Assembly (NCBI GenBank): GCA_001647635.1
Contig: CP014761.1
Coordinates: 2,666,001 to 2,730,000, forward strand
Direction of reading: 5' to 3'
Length of the DNA stretch: 64,000 nucleotides
From: Leifsonia xyli
GTDB taxonomy: Bacteria > Actinomycetota > Actinomycetes > Actinomycetales > Microbacteriaceae
Shown: positions 9,940 to 18,811 of the stretch, piece after piece
Numbering within the stretch: the stretch's first letter is position 1
How the letters are laid out: every line of letters starts with the position of its first letter
The notes under the pieces: generated by a model
What the model was told of the DNA's origin: nothing
Databases searched by the model: none
The model's input: the letters and a program-made list of their open reading frames with translations, nothing else
Program-made: the position numbers and the translations under genes

Positions 9940-9967
9940 ATAACCTAGTTAATTCATTTAATAAAGA
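9940..9967 (-). promoter_or_regulatory. AT-rich promoter/operator candidate upstream of GH26 mannanase
   Basis: In this GC-rich window the block 9940-9967 is strikingly AT-rich. It contains the interrupted palindrome TTAA-TTCAT-TTAA (9949-9961), extended by flanking taacctag and ataaag. It sits 41-68 bases ahead of the GTG start of the secreted mannanase. This position suits a -10 region overlapped by an operator. ROK- and MarR-type repressors use AT-rich palindromes of this kind, but no cognate regulator is identified. Confidence 0.4.
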
Positions 9968-10059
9968 TCTGGGAAGGCAGTACTTCGCCGGGTTTCCCAG
10001 CCCTCTCTTCACCCGATCGTTGTGGTCGGGTTTCGGAGGGCAGCAGTACGCTGTGCGAC

Positions 10060-10539
10060 ATGGGTCACCCCTATACCGCTGGCGTATTGAGCGCCGCGGA
10101 CGCCGGCGAGATCATGACGCTCCAGCGCGCGGCCACGTCACGGAGGCGGAGGCGTACGCGGACCTCAACCTGCCGCCGCTGAGACAGACCCTCGAAAAGC
10201 TTTGCGAAGAACTGAGCGAACCGGAGGTGATCGCCCTAGGGGTCCGCGAGCGAAGCCGCCTCGTCGGCGCGGTGCGTCTTCGTCATCGGAACGCGGTCGT
10301 GGAGCTCGGCCGGTTGACTGTGGCGCCCGACCGGCAGGGGAGCGGCATCGGCACCTTTCCCCTCGGCGAGGCCGAGACAGTCTTCCCCCACATTCAGGAG
10401 ATCCGGCTGTTCACCGGGGGAACGATCCCATGCGAACATCCGGCTGTAGTGGCGCAGCGGCTACCGCGAGACAGCGCTCACTAGAGCCGGCGACTACTCA
10501 CTCGTCCACTTCGCCAAGAGGCTCTCTTCGGCGACGTGA
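10060..10539 (+). pseudogene. GNAT N-acetyltransferase pseudogene
   Basis: This was a GNAT acetyltransferase of about 155 residues, now broken. An ATG at 10060 opens a frame reading MGHPYTAGVLSAADAGE and on to LQRAA. The frame is then lost near 10131, and the homologous sequence continues in another frame with the acetyl-CoA loop LTVAPDRQGSGIG (about 10314-10350). Near 10420 it shifts back to the first frame and hits a TAG at 10447. It then still reads a normal GNAT tail (GYRETALTRAGDYSLVHFAK) to a TGA at 10537-10539. Two frameshifts plus an in-frame stop make decay more likely than sequencing error. Confidence 0.8.
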
Positions 10540-10575
10540 CTGTCTCCGTCCGGGCGTTAGCCGTCAATGGTCTCG

Positions 10576-13257
10576 TCAACCGTCCTGATCGATTGCCGCA
10601 GCGAGCTGCGACCTGCTGGTTACGCCGAGTTTCGGGAAGATGCGGTAGAGGTGGGCGCTGACCGTGCGGTGGGAGAGAAAGAGCCGTTCCCCGATTTCTC
10701 TATTGGACAGTCCCTCGGCCGCTAGTCGCGCCACCTGGAGTTCCTGCGCCGACAGGGTCTCCCACGGACGGTTTCTGATAGCTGGTGACTCGACTCCGCT
10801 TGCGCGCAGTTCGCCGCGTGCTCGCTCTGACAATGGGTGCATCGCGTAGCTATCCGCGAGTTCGCGGGCGATGCGCAAGTGGTCGCGCGCTTCGGCGATG
10901 CGTTGGCGGCGCCTCAGCCACGATCCGTACTCGAGGGTCAATCGTGTGCGGTAAGTCGGCCATCCTGCCACGACACCCCTCAGGGCCGTCTGAAACTCGT
11001 CCTCCGTGGCCACGTCGCCGTCGGCGAGAAAGGGGCGCGCGTAGCTCTCCGCCATGGTCCGCCATGGGGAGGACGCCGGAGAGAGCCCTGGCAGTAGAGC
11101 CCGCACTTCCTCCACCCGGCCGGTGTGTGAAGCGCACTCCAACAGGTCTCCGATCATCCACGGTGTCTGCACCGGGTGATGCGAGGGGTCGCTGGGGTCG
11201 AACGGTCTGCGGAACGCGATGTAGGCGTCTTCGTATCGGCCTTGGGCGAGGTGGTTCACCCCCTTCGTGAGCTGCACTCCGGTGAGGACGCCGCTCGCGC
11301 CCGCGATCGTTGCGCCGTCCTCGGACTCACGGATGAGGTGATCGGCCCGAAGCCGGTCGCCGCGGATGGCGGCGACGAAGGCTTCGCCGATCAAGGTTCC
11401 AGTGGCCCATCGTGGGAGCCCGATTTCGCTTGCCAGCCGGGAGCCTTCCTCGGCGGACCGCGCTGCTTCGGGCCAGTTCGCCAGCGTGATCTCGATCCAC
11501 GTGTGCACGGGTTGCAGGAACGCGATGGAACGGAGTTGTCCGCGTGACCGGTAGAACTCGAGGAGGCGTCGCTGCAGGTGAGCGAGCGCGGGGTCGGCGT
11601 CGACGTTGGAGCGCACCCGGATCAGCAGCTCGGCACCCCGAGTCATCCGAAGCGGGTCGATGGTGGTCAGAGCTTCGCTCACCTGCGGCAGATACCGGCC
11701 GGGATCAGCCGCGGCGAGTACTGCGAGCCTCCGAGGGTCATCGCCGTTCATGTGTGCTGCGATCAGGTCGGCAAGGTCGGATGCTGCCGTGTAGCCGGCG
11801 TGGTCGACGTTCTCGCTGACGACGAGGGAGACATCGATGGCGAGTTCCAGGTCTCCGCGGTTGACCGCGTCCCGCCCGCGTTGGATCAAGGAACGCAGTT
11901 CTGCGGGCGTTTGTGCGCGGGGTTGTACCGAAGCCTCCAGGAGCGCGAGTCGGGTGGCGTCGCTCGAGGTGAGGCTGTCGACGTGGATCTGAGTGATCAC
12001 GTCTGATGCGACATCCGGTCGTCCGAGTTCGACCGCCACCTGTGCTGCCCGCAGTCGGCGGCGCGCCCGATGATCAGGGTCGGGGGTCCGTGTGGCAGAG
12101 AGATCGAGGGCGCGGTAAGCCACCGCGAGGTTGCCTTGAGCGAGCGCTCGGTCCGCCGCCGCCTCGAGATCGGCCGCCGATCCAGCGTCCGTGCCGCGAA
12201 CCGAGGCTGCCCGGTGCCAGACCGAGCGGTCACGATCTTCGCGGAGAGCATCGGCGAGAGCGGCATGGGCCTGCCGGCGTTCGTCGGGAGTCGCCGCAGT
12301 GGTGATCGCTGAGCGGACGAGAGGGTGCCGGAACCGGTAGTGATCGCCATCGACACCGACGGTACGACGGGCTTCGGCTTCATCCAGGGCCGCGTTCACG
12401 ATGTCTTCGGCCATACCCGTGGTGGTTGCCGCTTCCCGCACCTCGACGAGGCTGTCTCCATCGTTCACTGCAGCGATAAGGAGAAGTCGCCGCGTCTCCG
12501 GCGACGCATCCTTGAAGCGGTCGAGGAACGCGCGGTGCACGGTCCGGTTGAGGGTGCTCGTGTCGTCACCGGCGAGGTTCGGTGGCAGCTCGAGGAGCGC
12601 CAGCGGGTTCCCGCTCGCGAGGTCCGACACCTGGCGGCGTGCCCGCGGAGCGAGCTCGGGGCGTTGTTCGCGAAGCAACTCCTCAGAGTCCTCCGGGGTG
12701 AGGGCTTCGACGGAGAGGCTGTTCACGTCAGAGTCCAGAAGAGGGGACCGGTATCCGTCTCTAAGTGCGAGAACGATCGCCACGGGATCTGCGGCGATCC
12801 GCCGGGCGACGAAGCCCAGCACGCGAGCTGTGGAGCCGTCGACCCATTGGGCATCGTCCAGGAACACGAGCAAGCCCGTCTCCGCGGCGGCATCCCCGAG
12901 CAACTCGAGCACGGCGGTCGCGACGGCGAACAGATCGGGGGCGGCCCCGTCGAGAATTCCGAACGCCGCCTCCAGCACGGTGCGTGGCCGGAACCGCATC
13001 GCGCGGATGTTGACCTCGAACGGGTGGAGCAGGGCCTGCAGTGCCGAGTAGGGCACGCTGGCTTCCGACTCGGTGGCGGTCACCGACGAGACGGCGCACC
13101 CGCGCGCGGCCGCTCGACGGGCAGCATGCTCCCCGAGCGCCGTCTTGCCGATACCAGCCTCGCCGTGGATGACGAGTGCGCCACCCGCTTCTGGTAAACG
13201 ATTCACCAGGTCGTCCAGCAGGCTCAACTCCTCGGAGCGCCCGTAAAGCTTGCCCAT
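10576..13257 (-). CDS. LuxR-family transcriptional regulator with N-terminal AAA ATPase domain (LAL type)
   Basis: This 893-residue regulator belongs to the large ATP-binding LuxR (LAL, MalT-like) group. The N-terminal ATPase domain has the Walker A motif GEAGIGKT at residues 33-40 and a Walker B-like LLVFLDDAQW near 129-138. A long helical, TPR-like region follows. The last 65 residues are a LuxR/NarL helix-turn-helix containing LSAQELQVARLAAEGLSNRE and HRTVSAHLYRIFPKLGV. The ATG is preceded by GGAGAAGG. Members often control carbohydrate or secondary metabolism genes in response to a ligand sensed by the central region. No target or ligand can be read here; the GH26 and GH15 genes nearby are possible targets. 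Confidence 0.93.
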   Translation of the reverse strand: MGKLYGRSEELSLLDDLVNRLPEAGGALVIHGEAGIGKTALGEHAARRAAARGCAVSSVTATESEASVPYSALQALLHPFEVNIRAMRFRPRTVLEAAFGILDGAAPDLFAVATAVLELLGDAAAETGLLVFLDDAQWVDGSTARVLGFVARRIAADPVAIVLALRDGYRSPLLDSDVNSLSVEALTPEDSEELLREQRPELAPRARRQVSDLASGNPLALLELPPNLAGDDTSTLNRTVHRAFLDRFKDASPETRRLLLIAAVNDGDSLVEVREAATTTGMAEDIVNAALDEAEARRTVGVDGDHYRFRHPLVRSAITTAATPDERRQAHAALADALREDRDRSVWHRAASVRGTDAGSAADLEAAADRALAQGNLAVAYRALDLSATRTPDPDHRARRRLRAAQVAVELGRPDVASDVITQIHVDSLTSSDATRLALLEASVQPRAQTPAELRSLIQRGRDAVNRGDLELAIDVSLVVSENVDHAGYTAASDLADLIAAHMNGDDPRRLAVLAAADPGRYLPQVSEALTTIDPLRMTRGAELLIRVRSNVDADPALAHLQRRLLEFYRSRGQLRSIAFLQPVHTWIEITLANWPEAARSAEEGSRLASEIGLPRWATGTLIGEAFVAAIRGDRLRADHLIRESEDGATIAGASGVLTGVQLTKGVNHLAQGRYEDAYIAFRRPFDPSDPSHHPVQTPWMIGDLLECASHTGRVEEVRALLPGLSPASSPWRTMAESYARPFLADGDVATEDEFQTALRGVVAGWPTYRTRLTLEYGSWLRRRQRIAEARDHLRIARELADSYAMHPLSERARGELRASGVESPAIRNRPWETLSAQELQVARLAAEGLSNREIGERLFLSHRTVSAHLYRIFPKLGVTSRSQLAAAIDQDG

Positions 13258-13275
13258 CCAGCACCTTCTCCATGC

Positions 13276-13327
13276 CTCGCGGGGTCCGTTGATGCTCAGC
13301 TAGAGCATGCCATCCGGACCCCGCGAG
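13276..13327. repeat. Long nested hairpin between ferritin-like and LuxR genes
   Basis: A 13-base perfect outer stem (13276-13288 with 13315-13327, CTCGCGGGGTCCG and its complement) encloses a second perfect 6-base stem ATGCTC/GAGCAT (13292-13297 with 13303-13308) around agcta. It lies between two genes transcribed in the same minus direction, 18 bases ahead of the LuxR start. It could act as a terminator for the ferritin-like gene or as an mRNA structure in the LuxR leader. There is no T run. Confidence 0.7.
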
Positions 13328-13346
13328 CACGAGAGTGCTGGTCGGT

Positions 13347-14000
13347 CTACTGCGGGACGGTGTGGCTGACCGGAGTACCCACTCCGTTGGCGACAGGGTC
13401 GCCGGGGAAAGTGTAGAACCGGCCGGGCTCGTCGGTCTCGACGCCGTAGCCGACGCCGAGCCCTTCGAGGGCATCACGGACCTGCCGGAGCGTACGCCAG
13501 TCGAAGTTCTCAAAGCCCACGTCGTTGGGCACGCCGACCTCGCGGCCGAGCTCATTCTGCGCGTGACGGACCAGGGCTCGGTGCACGGCCTCCGTCCCAA
13601 GGGCTTCGGCACACAGCCTGGCGCCGAACTCCTCGCGCCCGCGGGCGTACGCGCTGACGCCGAGCAGGTAGAGGCTGATCTCGACAGTCTCGATCACCTC
13701 CAGTGAGGAGAACAGGCCGACTCCGCCGTTGTCGAAGATCGCGTCGGGGAACCAGTACTTCTGCACCAGGGCGTTGCCGCCCGCGTCCTTAAGCGCTTCG
13801 ACGTGGTGATACTCCTGCGTGACGGCGTTGCGCAGGACGGGAAGGAACGCCTCCGACGGCGTTCCAGGAGCGCGCTCGATCGCGGCGCTGACCAGAGTGA
13901 CACCCAGGCCTTCCTCGGTCACGAGGAAGTCGAGGACGTCCTTCAGGCTCTCTTTGTCACCGCTGGTTGCCGCGTTCGCGGCTGCATCGAGGATGGACAT
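13347..14000 (-). CDS. Ferritin-like domain protein
   Basis: This 217-residue protein resembles the ferritin-like family common in Actinobacteria and Bacillales. Helical segments include VLDFLVTEEGLGVTLVSAAIE near residues 24-45 and VLRNAVTQEYHHVEALKDAGG near 55-75, whose E and HH residues fit a di-iron-type helix. Later helices carry EVIETVEISLYLLG and GTEAVHRALVRHAQNELG. I chose the ATG at 14000 (MSILDAAANA) because GGAGG lies five bases upstream; the open frame runs 18 codons further. No signal peptide is seen. Its role, iron or oxidative-stress related, is not known. Confidence 0.8.
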   Translation of the reverse strand: MSILDAAANAATSGDKESLKDVLDFLVTEEGLGVTLVSAAIERAPGTPSEAFLPVLRNAVTQEYHHVEALKDAGGNALVQKYWFPDAIFDNGGVGLFSSLEVIETVEISLYLLGVSAYARGREEFGARLCAEALGTEAVHRALVRHAQNELGREVGVPNDVGFENFDWRTLRQVRDALEGLGVGYGVETDEPGRFYTFPGDPVANGVGTPVSHTVPQ

Positions 14001-14119
14001 GCTGCCTCCGGGGTTCGATGGGATCCAGATTGTCGCCCGCAACAGTGGCGGCATAAACGAGGCTAGGAATCCCTCAGGCGCGCGGCTTCAGTCGTATGAC
14101 TTAATCCATCCGGTCGGCG

Positions 14120-14138
14120 TGCCCACATTTTGCCCACA
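14120..14138. repeat. Short direct repeat TGCCCACA x2, possible integrase-gene or att arm relic
   Basis: Two copies of TGCCCACA (14120-14127 and 14131-14138) separated by three Ts lie about 100 bases before the truncated tRNA-Met. Sequence of this type is common next to tRNA attachment sites of actinobacterial integrative elements, at the end of tyrosine integrase genes or as arm sites. No integrase open frame remains. The rest of 14001-14239 shows no gene. Confidence 0.35.
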
Positions 14139-14239
14139 ACTGGATGCGAGACCTGGTGATCACAGTCGTCTCGAGTGCACCCGCTTCCCGTAGGTTTCGG
14201 CCAACTCTGGGGAGACACCGCCCCTCCGTGGGAGCCAAC

Positions 14240-14293
14240 TAGAGCACACGGCTCATAATCGTGGTGTCGCGGGTTCGAGTCCCGCCCTCGCTA
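14240..14293 (+). pseudogene. Truncated tRNA-Met (CAT), 3' part only; probable attachment-site scar
   Basis: The 3' portion of a tRNA is intact: D-stem half GAGC (14242-14245), anticodon stem CACGG/TCGTG around loop CTCATAA (14252-14258, anticodon CAT), T-arm GCGGG-TTCGAGT-CCCGC (14269-14285), acceptor strand CCTCGCT and discriminator A (14293). The expected 5' acceptor strand AGCGAGG and the GCTC half of the D-stem are absent from the bases upstream, so this cannot fold as a tRNA. It keeps a strong hairpin 18 bases downstream, as a real tRNA gene would. Such 3' fragments are what remain at one end of an element integrated in a tRNA gene. Confidence 0.75.
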
Positions 14294-14310
14294 CAGACTC
14301 GATACATGGG

Positions 14311-14337
14311 AACGGCGGCTGATGATCAGCCGCCGTT
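14311..14337 (+). terminator. Hairpin terminator after the tRNA-Met fragment
   Basis: A perfect 12-base stem, AACGGCGGCTGA (14311-14322) with its complement at 14326-14337 around TGA, is followed by cttcgg. It sits just past the tRNA 3' end and is probably the native terminator of the former tRNA gene. The remaining bases to 14413 show nothing. Confidence 0.75.
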
Positions 14338-14413
14338 CTTCGGTTCCGGGGCGATTGGAGAAGTACCCGCGGGGATTCGCAATGGCGCGCCATCGCGCTG
14401 GATGCGAGACCGC

Positions 14414-17400
14414 TCAGGGCACCACCACGCCACGCACCACCACGGGGCTGTGCGCCGCGTAGTCCAGTTCGTCCGCCTGCGTCACTCCGCTGGGTGTGAT
14501 CGTGTCCATGACCTTGGGCACCGTGTTCGGGTCGGCGGCGCAGAGCGGGCCCGAGCCTCCGGCCGCGCACTCGCCGAAGCTGTACGCCCCCGGCGTGCTC
14601 GTGAAGGCGCGGGTCTGGTCGACGCCGTGCGTGCCGTCTTGGCCGGTGAGCGTGACGGTGAAGGCCCATCCGGAGGTGGGCGTGCCGCCAAGAGCTGTCT
14701 TGGTCACGCTGAAGGTGGTGTAGCGGGAGACCTGGTTCGCGCTGACGGTCACGGTGCCGGTCGAGGCTCCGGAGGCATCCACGATCTTGCTGCTTGTGAA
14801 GCCCTGGGCTTCGACGAGGCGACTCCAGGCGGGCGCCACCTGGTAGTTCATCCCGGGATAGGAGGCAGTGGTGGAGGTGGATGCTGCGCCAGGCTGAGCG
14901 ACGTACACGTCCACGAGCTGGGCGCCGTTGGTCGAGCCGAACGTGGGGGTCAGGTCGGCCGTCTGCACGCGGAAGGTGACGGTCGAGCCGGTGTCGTAGA
15001 CCTGGAATCTGGTGAGATCGAACGCGCCGGGGTGGAAGTCGCCGGACGTCGGATAGGCGTAGGTTCCTGGGCCGTTGTCGTCGCCGGTCGGGTCGTCTGC
15101 ACTGAACAGCAGCGTGCCGTTCACCACGTCGTTGACGACGGAGCGCACGGCTTGGGCAGTGCCGCCGTTGGGTGCGGTCGACGTGATGACGAGCACGTTG
15201 GTGCCGGCAGCGGACGTGATGGTCGCGGTGAACGAGCCGTCGGCGGCAGCCGTGGTGTGGCTGACCGTCGTGGCGGAGTCGCCGTCGGTCGCCACATCCG
15301 CGATGTCGACGCTTGCACCAGATGCGGCGGTTCCCGACACGGTGATCGTGCTGCCGGCTGCCGTCCCGTCGGCGGGGGAGGTCACCGTGAGCGGGGTGCT
15401 GCCTTGGGTGTGGGTGACGTAGCGGTCGCGGACCTGCGACGGCTGCTCGAGGCTGCGGCCGGCGGAGAGGTCGGCGGTCAGGCGGACCTGTGACGCCGAA
15501 CCCCAGGTCAGGGGCGACGCGGAACCGTCGGCCCGGCCGTTGACGAAGCCGATGGAGGCGGTGGCCGGGTCGCTGCCGTACGGCGAGCGCGGCAGGTTCG
15601 GCTGGTCCCAGACCTGCTCGGGGACCAGTCCAGGACCGGAATTCTCGCGGTTGATGGAGGCCAGCACGGAGGAGGCGGCGCTCGCCTGCCCGATTGCGAG
15701 GAACTGCTGGGCGCGCTCGGCGGCCAGCACCGGCCACGGGTGGCCGGTGCCCACGTTGCCGTCGGTCCAGGGTGCGCCGGTGATGGTGCAGCTGGTGCCG
15801 GAACCGGCAACGCAGTCGCCGTACCCGTCGCCGTTGTAGCGCAGCCAGCCCGGTCCGCTGGCAGTGGGGCGCTGAATGGTCGCGTCGGTCACCGCCAACG
15901 AGTTCGCGATGACGGGGTCGGTGGCGGGGAGGATGCCGAGGCGCACGTACTCGAGGAAGCCGTTGTCCACCACAGCTCGTTGGTCGAGGGTGGGTCCGCC
16001 GTTGCCGACGTTGTAGCTGATGGCGGCGTTCGGATCCCCCGTCTTGGAGAGGCGGATGAAGTAGGGCGCCGGAGAAAGCGGTCCGTTCGTGGTGACGCCC
16101 CACGCCTTGATCGTGCGCTGGTACTGGTCGGCGGTGGCTCGGTAGACGCGGGCGCTCGCCGCATCCCCGTGGGTGTCGGCGATGCTGCCAGCGGCGACCA
16201 GACCGGCGATCTCGGCGGCGATGGTGGACGGCGAGTATCCGGTCTGCTCCTCCCAGCGCTCGACGCCGAAGCTCGGGCCGTGGCTGATCAGGAAGTTCGC
16301 CGCTGCCTTCACATGCGGCCAGAGGGTGTTGTCCCGGCCAGGCCGGACTGCAGGGCCATCAGGATGGGGTAGGCCGTCTCATCCAATTGGTCGTTGAAGG
16401 CGTCGGCGGCCTTCGTGCCGTCGAGGAGCGAGTTGCGCGGCTGGGAGCCGTTGGCCTGCTGGCTCTTGGTGAGCAGGTAGCGCACGGTGTCTCGCGCCGT
16501 CGCGAGGTCGCCGTCGGTGTAGAGGGCGGTCCAGGCCTCGTAGAGGTCGCGGGAGAACACTTCGCGGTAGCCGCTGGTGAACAGGTTGTTCGGGTCGTTG
16601 GCGGCGATGGACTGTCCCCACGGGGCGTCCAGGCCCGCGACGATGGCGCCGGGGAAGGTCTTGTCTTCGGACGCTTTGACGACGTTCGCGGACTGGTAGT
16701 AGTTCTTGACCGCCGTCAGCCGCTGACTCGGGGCGAGACCGGGGGCGGTGAGGATCGGCGGCTTGAGCGAGGCGTCGTACTTCACCCAGCCGGCGAGGTA
16801 GCCGGCTGTGAGCGCCGCGAGCTTCGTCCTGACTGTCGCCGTGGCCGTGCCGACCGCTGCGGCCTGGTCGGTGCCGAAGCCGAGCGCGATGGTGGCGCTC
16901 CCGCTGCGGTCGCGCTGGAGGCCAGCGGTCTGCTCGACGTTCCCGGAGGTGGCGGTGTCCGTCACGGGAGTCAGCGAGTGCGAGGCGTCGAGCTGGCTGA
17001 TGGAGTCGCTGGCCGTTCCGACGAACCCGCTGCTGACCGACGAGAACGTCTGGTCCGCTCGAAGCGCCAGGTAGGAGGGCACGGCGTAAGCGGCTCGGTT
17101 GGCCTGGCTCGTGGTGTTGGTGTCGAACGAGACGGGCACGCGGGTGCCGGTCGAGGTGTCGACGACCGCGGTGTCGGCCCCGCCGTTCGCCGAACCGCCG
17201 CCGCCGTTGCCACCGGCGTTCGCATCCAGGCGCACGAAGAGCTGGTACTTCGTGGCGCTCGACTTCAGAGCGTCGTATCGGGTGTGGACGACGACGCTGT
17301 CTCTAGCGGGGTCGGTGAGGTACGTGGTCACGAGGCGGTAGGCCCCGCTCTTCGCGGTCGAAGTGACGGTGCACATCATGCCGGTGGGGTCCGAGGTCGC

Positions 17401-17721
17401 CGTGTACGTCATGTCGCGCGTCTGCAGATCGGTGAAGCTCGAGCCGTCGGTCACGAGGAACTGCATCGTCTCCACGTTCGTCGCATCGACGGTGGGAGCG
17501 TAGACGTCGCTGAGCACGCCATTGGCGATCGTGAACCAGATCTTCGAAGTCGTGTTGCGGGCGGTGCCGACGCAGTCCTTCCGCGACTGGGACTGGTGGC
17601 TCACGGCTCCCGGTGACCCGGAAGCTTCCGTGGTGGCGGATGCGCTGGTGGCGCTGAGTCCGACGGTGGCGAGTGCGAACGCCGTGACGATGGCGGGAAG
17701 AGTGAAGCGACGACGAATCAT
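14414..17721 (-). pseudogene. Secreted GH15 glucodextranase/glucoamylase-like gene, split by a frameshift
   Basis: The two open frames at 16309-17721 and 14414-16312 (minus strand) are parts of one exported enzyme of about 1,100 residues, the size of glucodextranases. The first has a signal peptide (MIRRRFTLPAIVTAFALA, start chosen for AAGGAG upstream) and the N-terminal beta domain running into the GH15 barrel up to SGLAG. The frame then shifts near 16345; the other frame reads DNTLWPHVKAAANF directly, so about two bases are missing or one is extra. The second part holds the catalytic acid in RWEEQTGYSPST and base E232 in GLVPEQVWD, then immunoglobulin-like and C-terminal binding domains. 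Its 4-base overlap is a by-product of the shift. Decay or sequencing error are both possible. Confidence 0.85.
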
Positions 17722-17794
17722 TCTCGGACTCCTTCGAGCTCGCACCGATGCGCACTCACCATCGGGAGGCTACCCCCGTCCGGGGCCCGAGCAA

Positions 17795-18721
17795 TCAGAG
17801 TCGTGTCCGCCGTCGCTGGTTGATCCGCTGCACTATCAGGGTCGCTACCCCGCCAAGCGTGATCGCGGCGAGGTTGATGACCAACTGGATGAGCGCACCG
17901 ACGGACTGCTCGGTGGCCCCGTAAGCCAGGGCGACGGCAGCATTCGCGGCAGCCGGGATCGTCGTCACCGAGATCAGCACCCCGATGAGAGCGCCCGACT
18001 TCGCGGTCGAGAGGGATAGCAGACCGGCGATGCCGGCGAGGAAACCGACCACCCAGCTGAGCACGTTCGGTCGCCAGATGAAGTCGGTCAGCGGCCGGGA
18101 GTGCAGCAGGTCGGCGGGCGACATCAGGTGGAGAGCGGTGAGCAGCAGGGTGAACAGGATGGTGATCGCGATGGCGACCGCGAATCCGACGGCGAGTGCG
18201 AGGACGGATTGAGCGATCATCCGGCCTCGCCGCCGCACGAGACCCACCGAGAGGGCAGCGAGCGGGCCGAAGTCCGGGCCGACGACCATTGCGCCGACGA
18301 TGAGGATGGGTTCGTCGAAGACCACGCCGATCGCGGCGATCATGGTGGCGACGGACATGAAGGTCAAGAATGTGGGGGAGAGGCTGGTCTCCTCATGCGT
18401 GCGCTGCTCGATCTCCTGCCACACCACCGCGTCGGCGGCGTGCCCGGGCGCGGCGCGGCTTGCACGCTTGGCCGCATCCGAGATCTCGACGCCGATGTCG
18501 TCGACGGAGATCGAGCCCTCGTGCTGCACCCCGAGCTGCTGAAGCCGGTCGAGCAGGATGCTCAGCCCTTCGCGGGCGACATCGCAGAGCACCAGGTCGC
18601 CGGGCGGCCGCGTGGCGGCCTTCGGGATGCGAACGATGTTCGTCGTCGCAACGCTGTCCTGCAGGGTCGTGAGCACCTGGTCGACGAGGTTTGCGGGCGC
18701 GATGATTCGCAGATGCTGCAC
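17795..18721 (-). CDS. DUF389 family membrane protein
   Basis: This 308-residue protein has the DUF389 layout: a soluble N-terminal domain of about 110 residues (starting VQHLRIIAPANLVDQVL) followed by five or six hydrophobic segments. The family signature PILIVGAMVVGPDFGPLAALS is present near residue 160. I prefer the GTG at 18721, where homology to the family seems to begin, although an ATG exists at 18787; neither has a clear ribosome site, so a leaderless message is possible. The function of DUF389 is unknown; some members are annotated as putative hydrophobic or transport proteins. It is divergent from the next membrane protein gene. Confidence 0.82.
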   Translation of the reverse strand: MQHLRIIAPANLVDQVLTTLQDSVATTNIVRIPKAATRPPGDLVLCDVAREGLSILLDRLQQLGVQHEGSISVDDIGVEISDAAKRASRAAPGHAADAVVWQEIEQRTHEETSLSPTFLTFMSVATMIAAIGVVFDEPILIVGAMVVGPDFGPLAALSVGLVRRRGRMIAQSVLALAVGFAVAIAITILFTLLLTALHLMSPADLLHSRPLTDFIWRPNVLSWVVGFLAGIAGLLSLSTAKSGALIGVLISVTTIPAAANAAVALAYGATEQSVGALIQLVINLAAITLGGVATLIVQRINQRRRTRL

Positions 18722-18811
18722 GTGGCAAGTGTTACCGCTATCGAGCCAGGCGTCTGGCGATCGGAGGCGTGTCGACGAACACGGCACCGCGCCGCACTCA
18801 TGTCGTAGGGT

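Noticed and set aside
9830..10012. A 60-codon minus-strand open frame upstream of GH26
   Set aside because: It overlaps the GH26 start in another frame and the AT-rich promoter region, and shows no protein features.
14253..16103. A 616-codon minus-strand open frame overlapping the GH15 gene
   Set aside because: It is low-complexity, rich in Arg and His, lies in the wrong frame for GH15 homology, and ends by reading through the tRNA fragment.
16309..16312. Reading the 4-base ATGA overlap as two translationally coupled GH15 genes
   Set aside because: The homologous sequence runs on in the other frame across the junction, and the second part would lack a signal peptide and half the catalytic barrel.
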